Below are positions 36,346 to 45,041 of a stretch of DNA of 64,000 bases, one piece after another. Position 1 is the stretch's first letter, and each line of letters opens with the position of its first letter. Below the pieces are notes generated by a model, which worked only from the letters and a program-made list of their open reading frames with translations, searched no databases and had not been told where the DNA came from. The position numbers and the translations under genes were made by a program. The stretch is from Rhodoplanes sp046000175 (lineage in GTDB: Bacteria; Pseudomonadota; Alphaproteobacteria; Rhizobiales; Xanthobacteraceae): positions 1 through 64,000 of the forward strand of contig NZ_JBEOMB010000016.1 in NCBI RefSeq assembly GCF_046000175.1. Direction: 5' to 3'.

Positions 36346-37604
36346 GCGTCGACGTCGTCACGTTCGGCTGCCGGCTCAACGCCTTCGAGTCGGAGGCGAT
36401 CCGCCGCCGCGCCGAGGCGGCCGGGCTGTCGGACACCGTGGTGGTGAACAGCTGCGCCGTGACGGGCGAAGCCGTTCGCCAGACCCGTCAGGCCATCAGA
36501 AAACTCAAGCGCGAGAACCCGGACGCCCGCGTCGTCGTCACCGGCTGCGCGGCCCAGACCGAGACGGCGACCTTCGTCGCCATGCCCGAGGTCGACCGCG
36601 TCCTCGGCAACACCGAGAAGCTGTCGGACGACGCCTGGGCGCAGACCCGCGCGGTCTTCGCGGGCGGCGCCGTCGATACGGCCGACATGGCCGCCGTCGA
36701 CGACATCATGGCGGTAAGCAGCGGTGCGGCGCCGGCGATCGACGGCATCGAGGGGCGCGCCCGCGGCTTCGTCCAGGTGCAGAACGGCTGCGACCACCGT
36801 TGCACCTTCTGCATCATCCCGTTCGGCCGCGGCAATTCGCGCTCGGTCGCGACCGAGGACGTGATCGCCCAGGTGCGCCGCCTCGCCCTCAACGGCCACG
36901 CCGAAGTGGTGCTGACCGGCGTCGACATCACCAGCTACGGGGCCGACCTGCCCGAGCGTCCGCGGCTCGGCACGCTGGTGCGCCGCGTGCTCGCCGCCGT
37001 GCCGGAGCTGCCGCGCCTGCGCCTCTCCTCGATCGACTCGGTCGAGGCCGACGACGACCTGATGATCGCACTCGCCGAGGAGAAGCGGCTGATGCCGCAT
37101 CTGCATCTGTCGCTGCAGGCCGGCGACGACATGATCCTCAAGCGCATGAAGCGCCGGCATGCGCGGCAGCACGCCATCGACTTCTGCGCCGACGTGCGGC
37201 GGCTGCGGCCCGACGTCGTGTTCGGCGCCGACATCATCGCCGGCTTTCCGACCGAGACCGAGGCGATGTTCGAGAACTCGCTCGATCTCGTCGACGCCTG
37301 CGGCCTCACCTATCTGCACGTCTTCCCGTTCTCGGCCAGGCCCGGCACGCCGGCCGCCCGCATGCCGCCGGTCGACGGCCGCGTCGTGAAGGAGCGCGCC
37401 ATGCGGCTGCGCCAGAAGGGCGACGCGCTTCTTCTCCAGCATCTGCAAAACGAGATCGGCCAGCGGCGGGCCGTGCTGATCGAGACCGGCACGACGGGCC
37501 GCACCGAGCAGTTCACGCCGGTCAAAATCTCGGGCGGCGCGCCGGGACGCATTGTCGACGTGATCGTCACGGGCCACGATGGGCGGCGGCTTCTCGCCGC
37601 CTGA
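36342..37604 (+). CDS. mtaB: tRNA t6A37 methylthiotransferase MtaB
   Basis: Radical-SAM enzyme that adds a methylthio group to t6A37 of tRNA. 420 aa: UPF0004 domain with cysteines in TFGCRLNAFES, VVNSCAVTGEA and VVTGCAAQTE; radical SAM core with CDHRCTFCIIPFGRGNSRS; then LTGVDITSYG, LHLSLQAGDDMILKRMKRRH, DIIAGFPTETE and FPFSARPGTPAA; C-terminal TRAM-like region. Starts inside the dapF stop. Confidence 0.97.
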   Translation: MSVDVVTFGCRLNAFESEAIRRRAEAAGLSDTVVVNSCAVTGEAVRQTRQAIRKLKRENPDARVVVTGCAAQTETATFVAMPEVDRVLGNTEKLSDDAWAQTRAVFAGGAVDTADMAAVDDIMAVSSGAAPAIDGIEGRARGFVQVQNGCDHRCTFCIIPFGRGNSRSVATEDVIAQVRRLALNGHAEVVLTGVDITSYGADLPERPRLGTLVRRVLAAVPELPRLRLSSIDSVEADDDLMIALAEEKRLMPHLHLSLQAGDDMILKRMKRRHARQHAIDFCADVRRLRPDVVFGADIIAGFPTETEAMFENSLDLVDACGLTYLHVFPFSARPGTPAARMPPVDGRVVKERAMRLRQKGDALLLQHLQNEIGQRRAVLIETGTTGRTEQFTPVKISGGAPGRIVDVIVTGHDGRRLLAA

Positions 37605-37614
37605 GGAGGCTCCG

Positions 37615-38001
37615 TTGAAGGCTCGTTTGCTCGCACCTCGCTTGCTCGCACCTCGTTTGCTCGTATTGGGCATCGTCGCGCTGATCGGCGCGGCGTCGCC
37701 CGCCGCTGCGATCGACTATTCGCCGATCGATTGCGCCAAGGCGACGACGCCGGCCGACCGCACGATCTGCAGCAACTACGCGCTCGGCCAGGACGAGGCC
37801 CGCATGGCGGCGATCTACGGGGTCGCGACCGGGCTCGTCGCCATGGGCCAGCGCGGCGACATGCAGGACGCGCAGCGCGCCTTCATCAGGACCCGCGAGG
37901 CCTGCGGCACCGACATCGGCTGCCTGTCGCGCGTCTACGCGACCCGCATCCGCGAGCTGAACGCGGTGATCGACAGCATCGCCTCGCGCGGGCCGTTCTG
38001 A
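37615..38001 (+). CDS. Exported LprI-like (DUF1311) small protein
   Basis: 128 aa from TTG 37615, which has GAGGAGG 6 nt upstream; the reading frame extends back into mtaB but this start restores a signal peptide. The signal sequence carries a repeated LLAPR (three 15-bp DNA repeats, 37622-37666). The mature part has a four-cysteine pattern like lysozyme-inhibitor LprI: IDCAKATTPADRTICSNYAL, then DAQRAFIRTREACGTDIGCL. Likely periplasmic. It starts 10 nt after mtaB. Confidence 0.82.
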   Translation: MKARLLAPRLLAPRLLVLGIVALIGAASPAAAIDYSPIDCAKATTPADRTICSNYALGQDEARMAAIYGVATGLVAMGQRGDMQDAQRAFIRTREACGTDIGCLSRVYATRIRELNAVIDSIASRGPF

Positions 38002-38021
38002 TCGGCCGGAAAGGGAGCACC

Positions 38022-38654
38022 GTGACCGACACCGCGAGCGCCGACCACACCGTCACCAGCCTCGCGGTGCTCGAGGCGCTCTACGACGCTCCCGGCGAGG
38101 CCGCGATCCTCAAGGAGATCGACCACCTCGTCGCGCCCTACCGGGCCCTGATCGAGGCGGCGCCCTTCGTGGTGATCGCGACCGGCGGCACGGGCGGGCT
38201 CGACTGCTCGCCGCGCGGCGACCCGGCCGGCTTCGTGCGCATCGCCGACGAGAGGACGCTGCTGATCCCCGACCGGCGCGGCAACAACCGCATCGACACG
38301 CTGCGCAACCTGATCGAGGATCCGCGCATCGCGCTCCTGTTCATGATCCCGGGCTACGACGAGACGCTGCGGGTCAACGGCCGCGCCGTCATCTCCACGG
38401 ATCCGGCGCTGACCGAGAGCTTCCGCCTGGACGGCAAGGCGCCGCGCACCGTGATCGTCGTCACGGTCGAGCGGGTGTATTTCCAGTGCTCGAAGGCGCT
38501 GGTGCGCTCGCGCCTGTGGGATCCGGAGCGGCGCGTCGCGCGCGGCACGCTGCCTACCGCCGGCCAGATCCTCGCCGCCTGCTCGCAGGGCCGGATCGCC
38601 GCCGCGCCCTTCGACGACGCCTATCCGGCGCGTGTGAACGCCACCCTGTACTGA
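38022..38654 (+). CDS. FMN-dependent PPOX-type flavoprotein
   Basis: A 210-aa pyridoxamine-phosphate-oxidase-fold protein. Features of the MSMEG_1061-like subgroup: PFVVIATGGTGGLDCSPRGD, LLIPDRRGNNRIDTLRNLIE, ALLFMIPGYDETLRVNGRA and VERVYFQCSKALVRSRLW. Binding of a flavin is expected, the substrate is unknown. GTG 38022 has GGGAG 7 nt upstream. The next gene follows directly, pointing to an operon. Confidence 0.92.
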   Translation: MTDTASADHTVTSLAVLEALYDAPGEAAILKEIDHLVAPYRALIEAAPFVVIATGGTGGLDCSPRGDPAGFVRIADERTLLIPDRRGNNRIDTLRNLIEDPRIALLFMIPGYDETLRVNGRAVISTDPALTESFRLDGKAPRTVIVVTVERVYFQCSKALVRSRLWDPERRVARGTLPTAGQILAACSQGRIAAAPFDDAYPARVNATLY

Positions 38655-39089
38655 GTGATCGCTGCCGGCATGCGCGTCGACCCGACCGAGACCTTCTCGA
38701 CCACCTTCGCGGTCAGCTTCGCCGAGGCGAGCGCCTTCGCCAAGATGGCGGGTGACGCCAACCCGCTGCATCACGATGCCGAGTTCGCGGCCGGCACCCG
38801 CTACAAGGTGCCGATCGTGTCGGGGCCGCAGATGGCGGCGCAGCTGATGGGCTTTCTCGCCAGCCACTACGCCGCCAAGGGCGCCGTGATCGGTCACGAC
38901 ATCTCGTTCCGGTTCCACGTCCCGATCCCGGCCGGCGAGACGATCACGCTCGAATGGAGCGTCGACACCGTCACGGAGGCGCCGCACCTCAAGAGCGACG
39001 TCGTCGTCCTGCGCGGCCGCATCCTGATGGCGGACGGCAAGGTGGCGACCAGCGCCAAGGCGCGCATCCTGGTCGGCGAGAGCTTTTAG
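38655..39089 (+). CDS. MaoC-like hot-dog dehydratase
   Basis: 144 aa in the MaoC/hot-dog family. The hydratase motif is AKMAGDANPLHHDAEFAAGTRYK, followed by IVSGPQMAAQLMGFLASHY, FRFHVPIPAGETITLEW and the C-terminal strand MADGKVATSAKARILV. The GTG at 38655 directly abuts the preceding stop; the ATG at 38670 (MRVDPTETFS) is an equally likely start. Probably acts on an acyl-CoA. Co-transcribed with the PPOX gene. Confidence 0.88.
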   Translation: MIAAGMRVDPTETFSTTFAVSFAEASAFAKMAGDANPLHHDAEFAAGTRYKVPIVSGPQMAAQLMGFLASHYAAKGAVIGHDISFRFHVPIPAGETITLEWSVDTVTEAPHLKSDVVVLRGRILMADGKVATSAKARILVGESF

Positions 39090-39137
39090 GGACTCGTTCT
39101 GTCGAGACCGAGGCTGAACGCCCCGGGACGAGGCCTC

Positions 39138-39274
39138 GTGTCCCGGGCGCGTCGCGTCGCGACGCGAACCGGGACCCAGGGCGATCAATACGAGGCGCCA
39201 CCTGTGGCGCCCCTGGGCCCCGGCTCTGCGGCGCATCGGACCTGCGGCCCGATGCGCCTTGTCCGGGGCACGCG
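39138..39274. repeat. Inverted repeat GTGTCCCGGGC...GTCCGGGGCAC
   Basis: Arms GTGTCCCGGGCGCG / CTTGTCCGGGGCACGCG, with inner CCGGGACCCAGGGCG / GCCCCTGGGCCCCGG. It fills the gap between convergent MaoC and HdeD genes. Same family as 32700-32826. Confidence 0.88.
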
Positions 39275-39317
39275 ACCGTGGCCCACGATCAGCGATTAGA
39301 GACGTCGTGCGCCCTGC

Positions 39318-39932
39318 TCACGCCGTCGCGCCGGCGGCGGTGCGCTTGGCGTTCCAGGCGCGCAGGCGGAACGACCAGGCGATGTAGAGGATGCCGGAGA
39401 CGATCGCATAGGCGGCGATCATCCACACGACCGCGAGCGCGCCGGCGACCGGCTGGAACAAGAGGATGCCGCCGAACAGCACCGAGACGATGCCGGAGAG
39501 GATCAACAGCCACTCGTGCTCGATCTCCTTGCGGAGCTGGATCGCGGCGACGATCTGCATCACCCCGAGCGCGATCGACCATGCGGCGATGAAGATCAGC
39601 AGCGCCACGGCGACGACCCCGGGCGCGACGAACGCGATGGCGCCGACCGCGAGGCCGAGCACGCCCGACAGCACCAGCCACCAGCGCGCCGAGGTCGGCC
39701 CTTTGCCGGCGATGGCGCCGCCGATCGCCAGAATGCCGTCGGCGAACGCGAAGGCGCCGTAGAACACCACGAGCGTGAGGATCGTCAGGCCGGGCCAGGC
39801 GAAGGCCAGCACGCCGAACAGGATGGCGACGACGCCGCGCAGCAGCACGAGCCACCAGCGCGCGGCGAGCACCTGCAGGGTCGGGCACGTCTCCGGCGAC
39901 GCTCCCGGCGCGGTATCGGGCATGGCTTGCAT
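39318..39932 (-). CDS. HdeD-family membrane protein
   Basis: A 204-aa inner-membrane protein with six hydrophobic helices in three similar pairs, the HdeD (DUF308) pattern: WWLVLLRGVVAILFGVLAFAWPG, then RWWLVLSGVLGLAVGAIAF and WLLILSGIVSVLFGGILLF. In E. coli HdeD contributes to acid resistance at high cell density; here the role is unproven. GGAG lies 7 nt before ATG 39932. Confidence 0.92.
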   Translation of the reverse strand: MQAMPDTAPGASPETCPTLQVLAARWWLVLLRGVVAILFGVLAFAWPGLTILTLVVFYGAFAFADGILAIGGAIAGKGPTSARWWLVLSGVLGLAVGAIAFVAPGVVAVALLIFIAAWSIALGVMQIVAAIQLRKEIEHEWLLILSGIVSVLFGGILLFQPVAGALAVVWMIAAYAIVSGILYIAWSFRLRAWNAKRTAAGATA

Positions 39933-40078
39933 GACGGTTCTCCTGGCCAGTGGTGACTGCTCAACGCGGCAAGCCCGGAACCGTTCCATGTTACCGCAAT
40001 CGCGGGCGGTCCGGCCGGTCCGGTCGATCGGGGGCACCGCTGCGGCGGCCCCGCACGACGAAGCGGTGTGGTCGGCGT

Positions 40079-42670
40079 TCAGCCGATCGCGGTGGCCCGC
40101 CCGGGGACGCCGCCGAGCCATTCGGTCGCCGCCTCGGCCGACAGCGGCCGGCCGAGCAGGAAGCCCTGACCGAGATCGCAACCGAGCGCCGCAAGCCGCG
40201 CGAACTGCGCCTCGGTCTCGATCCCCTCGGCCACCACCTCGAGATCGAGGCTGTGGGCGAGGTTGACGATGGCGCGGGTGATCGCGGTGTCGCCGGCGTC
40301 GGTGCCGATGTCGGTCACGAAGGAGCGATCGATCTTCAGCACGTCGACCGGGAAGCGCCGCAGATGCGCGAGCGACGAGTAGCCGGTGCCGAAATCGTCG
40401 AGCGCGATGCGCATGCCCGCGTCGTGCAATCGCGCGAGCGCCGCCGCGATGCGCGGGTCCTCGGCGATGACGACCTGCTCGGTGACCTCGAGGACAATCC
40501 GCCGCGGCGCGACCCGCCAGGTCGCCAGCACGGCCAGCATGTCGTCGGCGAAGCCGTCCGCCCGGATCTGGCTGCCCGACATGTTGACCCCGATGGTGCC
40601 GGGATCGCGCCCGTGGTCGAGCCAGCCGCGCGCCTGCCGGGCAGCCGTCTCCATGACGAAGCGGGCGATCCAGCCGTGCAGGCCGGCGCCCTCCATGGCG
40701 TCGAGGAACTCGCCGGGGCCGAGCAGCCCGCGGCGCGGATGCAGCCAGCGGATCAGCACCTCGAAGCCGGAATGCCCGCGCCCGTCCATCCGGACGACCG
40801 GCTGATAGGCGAGGCGGAACTGGTTCTCCGCCATGGCCAGCCGCACCTCGTTGAGCAGCTTCAGCCGGGCGATCGCGCCGTCCATCATGCCGGGATCGAA
40901 GAACGACACCGAGCGCCGGCCGGCCGCCTTGGCGCGGTAGAGCGCGACGTCGGCGTTCTTCAGGAGCTCGGCGGCGTCGTCGCCGTCCTGCGGGAAGCGC
41001 GTCACCCCGACGCTGGCGCTCGGATGGAGGGTCTCGTCGCGGTGGCGCACCGGCTGGCTCAGCACCTCCAGGAGGCGCCGGGCGCGCCGCTCGATCTCCT
41101 GCGGCGCGTCGACGTCGACCAGCACGACGGCGAACTCGTCGCCGCCGAGACGCGCCACGACGTCCTCGTCCCCGGTGGCCTGGAGCAGACGGTGGGCGAT
41201 CGTCTGCAGCAGGGCGTCACCGGCGTCGTGACCGATCGCGTCGTTGACGTCCTTGAAGTTGTCGAGGTCGAGGACGACGAGGGCGCCGCCACGTCGTGTG
41301 CCGTCGCGGCCCGGGGCGAGGTGGCGGGCGAGCTGCTCGTTGAAGGAGCGCCGGTTCAGGAGCCCGGTCAGCGTGTCGCGATAGGCGAGGTCGCGGATCT
41401 GGGCCTCGCGGGCCTTCTGCTCGCTCACGTCCTGCACCAGCGCCATCCACTGGCCGGCCGCGCCGTCGAGCGTAAAGGAGCTGATCGAGACCGGCACCCG
41501 GGCGCCGCTGCGGTGCAGGCAGAGGCGATGGAACGATCCGGCCGGTCCGGACGGGGCGTCGTCCTCGACCATGTGCAGGCTCGGCGGGGCGACCCGCGAC
41601 CACGTCAGCCGGCCGGCGTCGACGTCGGCGCGGTCGTGGCCGACGATGCGGAGGAACTCGTCGTTGGCGTCGACGATGCGGTCGCCCTCGCAGGTGATCA
41701 CGCCGATGACGCCCGACGCCTGCAGGGCGTGCAGCTTGGCGCTCATGGCCCGCATCGCGCTCTCGGACTCGACCATCGCGGTGACGTCGCGCCCGGTGCC
41801 GCGATAGCCGACGAACCGGCCGGCCCGGTCGAACATCGGCTTGCCGCTGGTCTCCAGATGGCTGGTGGCGCCGTCGGCCCGCGGCATCGCATAGCGGAAC
41901 GCCCGGAACGGCCGGTGGGCGTCGAGGTCGGCGAGGTGGCGCGACCACAGCGGGTCGGCGGGATGGCCGCCGGCGAGCTCGCGCCGGGTGCGGCCCAGGA
42001 AGGCGCCGCCGGCGACGCCGGCTGGCATCGGGTGGGAGACGTAGACGAAGCGGTGCTCGGCGTCGGTCTCCCACAGCCAGTCGGTGGCGGTCTCGAGCAG
42101 GTCCTGCAGGCGTTGCCGCACCAGCGCCCGCCCGCTCTCGACCTTGACGCGGGCGACGAGCTCGCCGGCCAGACGCTGGTTGGCCACGCGCAGCGCGAGC
42201 TCGGTCGCCACCATGGCGGCGAGCTCGCGCAGCGCCGCGATCCGCTTGGCGCCGAGCCGGCGCGGCACCCGGTCGATGGCGCACAGCACGCCGACATTGA
42301 AGCCTTCGGCGGTGCGGATCGGCGCGCCCGCGTAGAACCGTATGCCGTCCTCGGCCGTCACCAGCGGGTTGTCGTGAAAGCGCGGATCGCGCCGCGCATC
42401 CTCGACGATCAACGGCTCGTCGCCCAGGATCGCGTGGGCGCAGAACGCGACCTCGCGCGAGGTCTCGGTCGTGGTCAGGCCGATGCGCGACTTGAACCAC
42501 TGGCGGTCGCGGTCGACGAAGCTGATCACGGCGACCGGCACGCCGGTCAGCAGCGTCACCAGGCGAGTGATGCGATCGAAGCTCTCCTCCGGCGCGGTGT
42601 CGAGCACGGCGCAGCGGCGCAGGGCGGCGAGTCGTTCGGTTTCGTTCGGCGGTATCGCGGCAGGCGACAT
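40079..42670 (-). CDS. Cytosolic GAF-PAS-PAS-GGDEF-EAL protein with EVL variant
   Basis: 863 aa without TM helices. Order: GAF (~10-160; FDRITRLVTLLTGVPVAVIS, FYAGAPIRTAEGFNVGVLCA), PAS (~190-310), PAS (~320-420), GGDEF (~430-590) with intact RLGGDEF, and an EAL domain (~610-850). In the EAL domain the signature is EVL (GFEVLIRW). The other EAL-domain motifs are conserved (NMSGSQIRADGF, EVTEQVVI, LDDFGTGYSSLAHL, KIDRSFVTDIG, EGIETEAQ, GQGFLLGRPL). The RxxD inhibitory site is changed to GDED. Likely a c-di-GMP enzyme controlled by a cytosolic signal. Confidence 0.93.
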   Translation of the reverse strand: MSPAAIPPNETERLAALRRCAVLDTAPEESFDRITRLVTLLTGVPVAVISFVDRDRQWFKSRIGLTTTETSREVAFCAHAILGDEPLIVEDARRDPRFHDNPLVTAEDGIRFYAGAPIRTAEGFNVGVLCAIDRVPRRLGAKRIAALRELAAMVATELALRVANQRLAGELVARVKVESGRALVRQRLQDLLETATDWLWETDAEHRFVYVSHPMPAGVAGGAFLGRTRRELAGGHPADPLWSRHLADLDAHRPFRAFRYAMPRADGATSHLETSGKPMFDRAGRFVGYRGTGRDVTAMVESESAMRAMSAKLHALQASGVIGVITCEGDRIVDANDEFLRIVGHDRADVDAGRLTWSRVAPPSLHMVEDDAPSGPAGSFHRLCLHRSGARVPVSISSFTLDGAAGQWMALVQDVSEQKAREAQIRDLAYRDTLTGLLNRRSFNEQLARHLAPGRDGTRRGGALVVLDLDNFKDVNDAIGHDAGDALLQTIAHRLLQATGDEDVVARLGGDEFAVVLVDVDAPQEIERRARRLLEVLSQPVRHRDETLHPSASVGVTRFPQDGDDAAELLKNADVALYRAKAAGRRSVSFFDPGMMDGAIARLKLLNEVRLAMAENQFRLAYQPVVRMDGRGHSGFEVLIRWLHPRRGLLGPGEFLDAMEGAGLHGWIARFVMETAARQARGWLDHGRDPGTIGVNMSGSQIRADGFADDMLAVLATWRVAPRRIVLEVTEQVVIAEDPRIAAALARLHDAGMRIALDDFGTGYSSLAHLRRFPVDVLKIDRSFVTDIGTDAGDTAITRAIVNLAHSLDLEVVAEGIETEAQFARLAALGCDLGQGFLLGRPLSAEAATEWLGGVPGRATAIG

Positions 42671-42876
42671 CGTGGGCGAGCTCTCGACCGGAGACGGCTC
42701 AGGCTAGTCCGAGTTGGTGGTCTAGCGGGCCGGCCGTTAAGGGCGCCTGAGGTTCCGTGGGGTGCGAGCGCGCATCTGAGATCGTGGTTAAGGAAGCGTG
42801 CCGACGCGGCGCCGTCAGGGCGCGGTCAGCTGCGCGCGTGCAGGCTGCGTGGCGACCATCACGACGGAGACGACCG

Positions 42877-43362
42877 ATGACACGAAGCGGCACGACACGA
42901 CGGGGCGGCACGACGGCGACGCTCGCGGCAGGGCTCCTGGCGGGCCTCGCCCTGCTGGCGACGACGATGGCGGCGGTCCGGGCCGCGCCGGAGAGCGACG
43001 ACCCGCGCCTGCTGATCGATCTGCCGGCGGACGTGCGGCAGACCTTCCTGGAGCACATGCGGACCCACATGACGACGCTCGACCAGGTGCTGCAGCTGGT
43101 CGGCAGCGGCCGCGTCAAGGAGGCCGGCGCCCTCGCCCGCAAGGAGATGGCGATCGGCCAGGGGCTCGGGATCGGGCGCCACATGCCGGCCGAGTTCCGC
43201 GAGATGGGCTTCGCGTTCCACCGCGCCGCCGACGATTTCGCCCGCGTCACCCAGACCGTGGCGGATCCGCCCGACGCCGCCGGCTGGAAATCGCTGATGA
43301 CCGGCATCGCCGCCATCACGACGCAATGCGCCGGCTGCCACGGCGCCTACCGGGTCCGCTGA
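42877..43362 (+). CDS. Cytochrome c'-like exported monoheme cytochrome
   Basis: 161 aa with a signal peptide (TTATLAAGLLAGLALLATTMA). A single heme motif CAGCHGAYR lies at the extreme C-terminus (151-159), the CxxCHxxYR arrangement of four-helix cytochrome c' proteins, and the preceding ~110 residues look all-helical (LEHMRTHMTTLDQVLQLVGS, EMGFAFHRAADDFARVTQTV). Cytochromes c' bind NO and CO. It is divergent from the GGDEF-EVL gene and upstream of the SHP/DHC operon. GGAGA precedes ATG 42877. Confidence 0.85.
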   Translation: MTRSGTTRRGGTTATLAAGLLAGLALLATTMAAVRAAPESDDPRLLIDLPADVRQTFLEHMRTHMTTLDQVLQLVGSGRVKEAGALARKEMAIGQGLGIGRHMPAEFREMGFAFHRAADDFARVTQTVADPPDAAGWKSLMTGIAAITTQCAGCHGAYRVR

Positions 43363-43463
43363 CGCCGAGGCGGCCGGATGCCCCTTCGTGACGTCGCGCC
43401 CCGGGGCGCCGTGACGTCACGCCCGGGGCGGCGGTTCGGCCGCCGTCCCGGACGGGTGTCGGG

Positions 43464-43814
43464 CTACTTGGTCATGCACTCGGCCATGAAGGTGCGGCGC
43501 GGGCCGGCGCGCAGGCCCTTCGCGTCCGCCTCCTTGAAGCAGGCGGCGTGCTTGTCGGGATTCTGCACGCGCCAGCAGCCGGGGGTGTTCTGGCCGGCCG
43601 CGCACGGACCGGCGGCCTGCCGCCAGCCGGGACCGCGGCCGTAGCCGGGACCGTAGCCTTGACCATACCCTCGGCCCCAGCCCGGTCCGTACCCCTGACC
43701 CTGGCCCCAGCCCGGTCCGTACCCCTGACCCTGGCCCCAGCCCTGCGCATCGGCCGCGAGCGTGCCGGCCGCGAGCAACGCGACCGCGACGACGATCGTG
43801 CGAGCCGTTATCAT
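43464..43814 (-). CDS. Exported Gly/Tyr/Trp-rich protein with PsiF-like C-terminus
   Basis: 116 aa. Signal peptide (TARTIVVAVALLAAGTLAADA), then a low-complexity GQGQGYGPGWGQGQGYGPGW region encoded by two identical 30-bp DNA repeats (43681-43740), then a four-cysteine C-terminal part, CAAGQNTPGCW and HAACFKEADAKGLRAGPRRT followed by FMAECMTK, like a PsiF repeat. AGGAGGA lies 7 nt before ATG 43814. Likely periplasmic. Divergent from the PepSY gene; function unknown. Confidence 0.82.
   Translation of the reverse strand: MITARTIVVAVALLAAGTLAADAQGWGQGQGYGPGWGQGQGYGPGWGRGYGQGYGPGYGRGPGWRQAAGPCAAGQNTPGCWRVQNPDKHAACFKEADAKGLRAGPRRTFMAECMTK
43681..43740. repeat. Two exact 30-bp tandem repeats within the PsiF-like gene
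   Basis: 43681-43710 and 43711-43740 are identical, each starting CCCGGTCCGTACCCCTGACC. They encode the GWGQGQGYGP decapeptide twice. Confidence 0.95.
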
Positions 43815-43940
43815 GTCGTCCTCCTGAGTTCCGGTCGGGACAAAGCTCCCGATCGGCTGCGAGTGTCGCACGGGGCGGCTGATCCGGGTCTGACGCGGCC
43901 CGTCAGGCGCCCGTCAGGACGACGCGACGAGACTGCCGCG

Positions 43941-44339
43941 ATGACCCTCCCCCGCCGATCCCTCGTCCTCGCCGGTCTCGCCCTTCTCACCGGTGCGTCT
44001 CCCGCCCTCGCCCAGCGTGGCGACGGGCCGCCGTGGGGCGGCGGCCCGCCGCCCTGGGCCGGCCGCGGGCGCGGCGAAGGGCGCGGAGAAGGCCGGCGGC
44101 GGCGCCAGCGCGGCGACCACGACTGCGCCCTCAAGGCGCTGTCCGAGGGCCGCGCGAAACCGCTCGCCGAGCTGCTGCCCGTGATCGAGAAGGAGCTCGG
44201 CGGTCAGGCCATCGACGTCGAGCTCGAGCACTGCCACGGTCGCATTGTCTACGAGGTCAAGGCGCTTCGCCCCGACGGCAAGCTGGTCGAGGCGAAGGTC
44301 GACGCCCTGACCGGCAAGCCGGTCGCGGACGACGACTGA
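43941..44339 (+). CDS. Exported PepSY-domain protein
   Basis: 132 aa. Signal peptide (RRSLVLAGLALLTGASPALA), a Gly/Arg/Pro-rich linker (~26-57), then a PepSY-like domain: ALSEGRAKPLAELLPVIEKELGG, IDVELEHCHGRIVYEVKALR and DGKLVEAKVDALTGKPV. PepSY proteins often accompany two-component systems and redox proteins; here it precedes the response regulator by 27 bp. It may modulate the kinase or bind a ligand in the periplasm (inference). Confidence 0.9.
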   Translation: MTLPRRSLVLAGLALLTGASPALAQRGDGPPWGGGPPPWAGRGRGEGRGEGRRRRQRGDHDCALKALSEGRAKPLAELLPVIEKELGGQAIDVELEHCHGRIVYEVKALRPDGKLVEAKVDALTGKPVADDD

Positions 44340-44366
44340 GGACGAGCACCGAAAGGACGACGAGCG

Positions 44367-45041
44367 ATGCGCATCCTGGTGGTGGAGGACGAGCCCCGCA
44401 TCGCCCGCGACATCGCCGCGGCGCTGACCGCCGCCGGCGGCGTCGTGGAGGTGGTCGCCGACGGCGAGGAGGCGTGGTTCAAGGGCGACACCGAGGACTA
44501 CGCCCTGGTCGTCCTCGATCTCGGCCTGCCGCGGCTCGACGGCCTCGCCGTGCTCAAGCGCTGGCGCGCCAACCGCCGGCAGACGCCGGTGCTGATCCTC
44601 ACTGCCCGCGGCACCTGGGCCGAGCGGGTCGAGGGCATCGACGCCGGCGCCGACGACTACCTGCCGAAGCCGTTCCGCATGGAGGAGCTGGTCGCCCGCG
44701 CCCGCGCCCTGATCCGCCGCTCCGCCGGCATCGGCACCGCCGTCATCACGGCCGGCCCGCTCACCGTCGACCCGCGCGACATGAGGGTGCTGGTCCGCGG
44801 CGTCCCGGTGACTCTCTCGCCGCTGGAGTATCGGCTGGTCGCCTACCTGGCGCTCCACCAGGATCGCGTCGTGCCGCCGCACGAGCTGATCGACCAGCTC
44901 TACGGCACCGACGACGCCCGCGACGCCAACGCGCTCGAGGCGCTGGTGATGCGGTTGCGGCGCAAGCTCGGCGCCGACGCCATCGAGACGCGGCGCGGCT
45001 TCGGCTACCGCATCGGCGAGGGCAAGGAGGCGACCTCGTGA
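44367..45041 (+). CDS. OmpR/PhoB-type response regulator
   Basis: 224 aa. Receiver domain with E7/D8, phospho-acceptor D51 (VVLDLGLPRLDG), TARGTWAERVEGIDAGADDY and LPKPF; C-terminal winged helix with LSPLEYRLVAYLALHQDRVV, LIDQLYGTDDARDANALEAL and RLRRKLGADAIETRRGFGYR. QseB/PmrA-like. Translationally coupled to the kinase (GTGA overlap at 45038-45041). Likely controls the downstream cytochrome operon (inference). Confidence 0.96.
   Translation: MRILVVEDEPRIARDIAAALTAAGGVVEVVADGEEAWFKGDTEDYALVVLDLGLPRLDGLAVLKRWRANRRQTPVLILTARGTWAERVEGIDAGADDYLPKPFRMEELVARARALIRRSAGIGTAVITAGPLTVDPRDMRVLVRGVPVTLSPLEYRLVAYLALHQDRVVPPHELIDQLYGTDDARDANALEALVMRLRRKLGADAIETRRGFGYRIGEGKEATS

Noticed and set aside
43388..43433. 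Near-duplicate GTGACGTCRCGCC... units between cytochrome c' and PsiF-like genes
   Set aside because: Imperfect, intergenic and not across a stop codon, so not counted with the 3'-end duplications.
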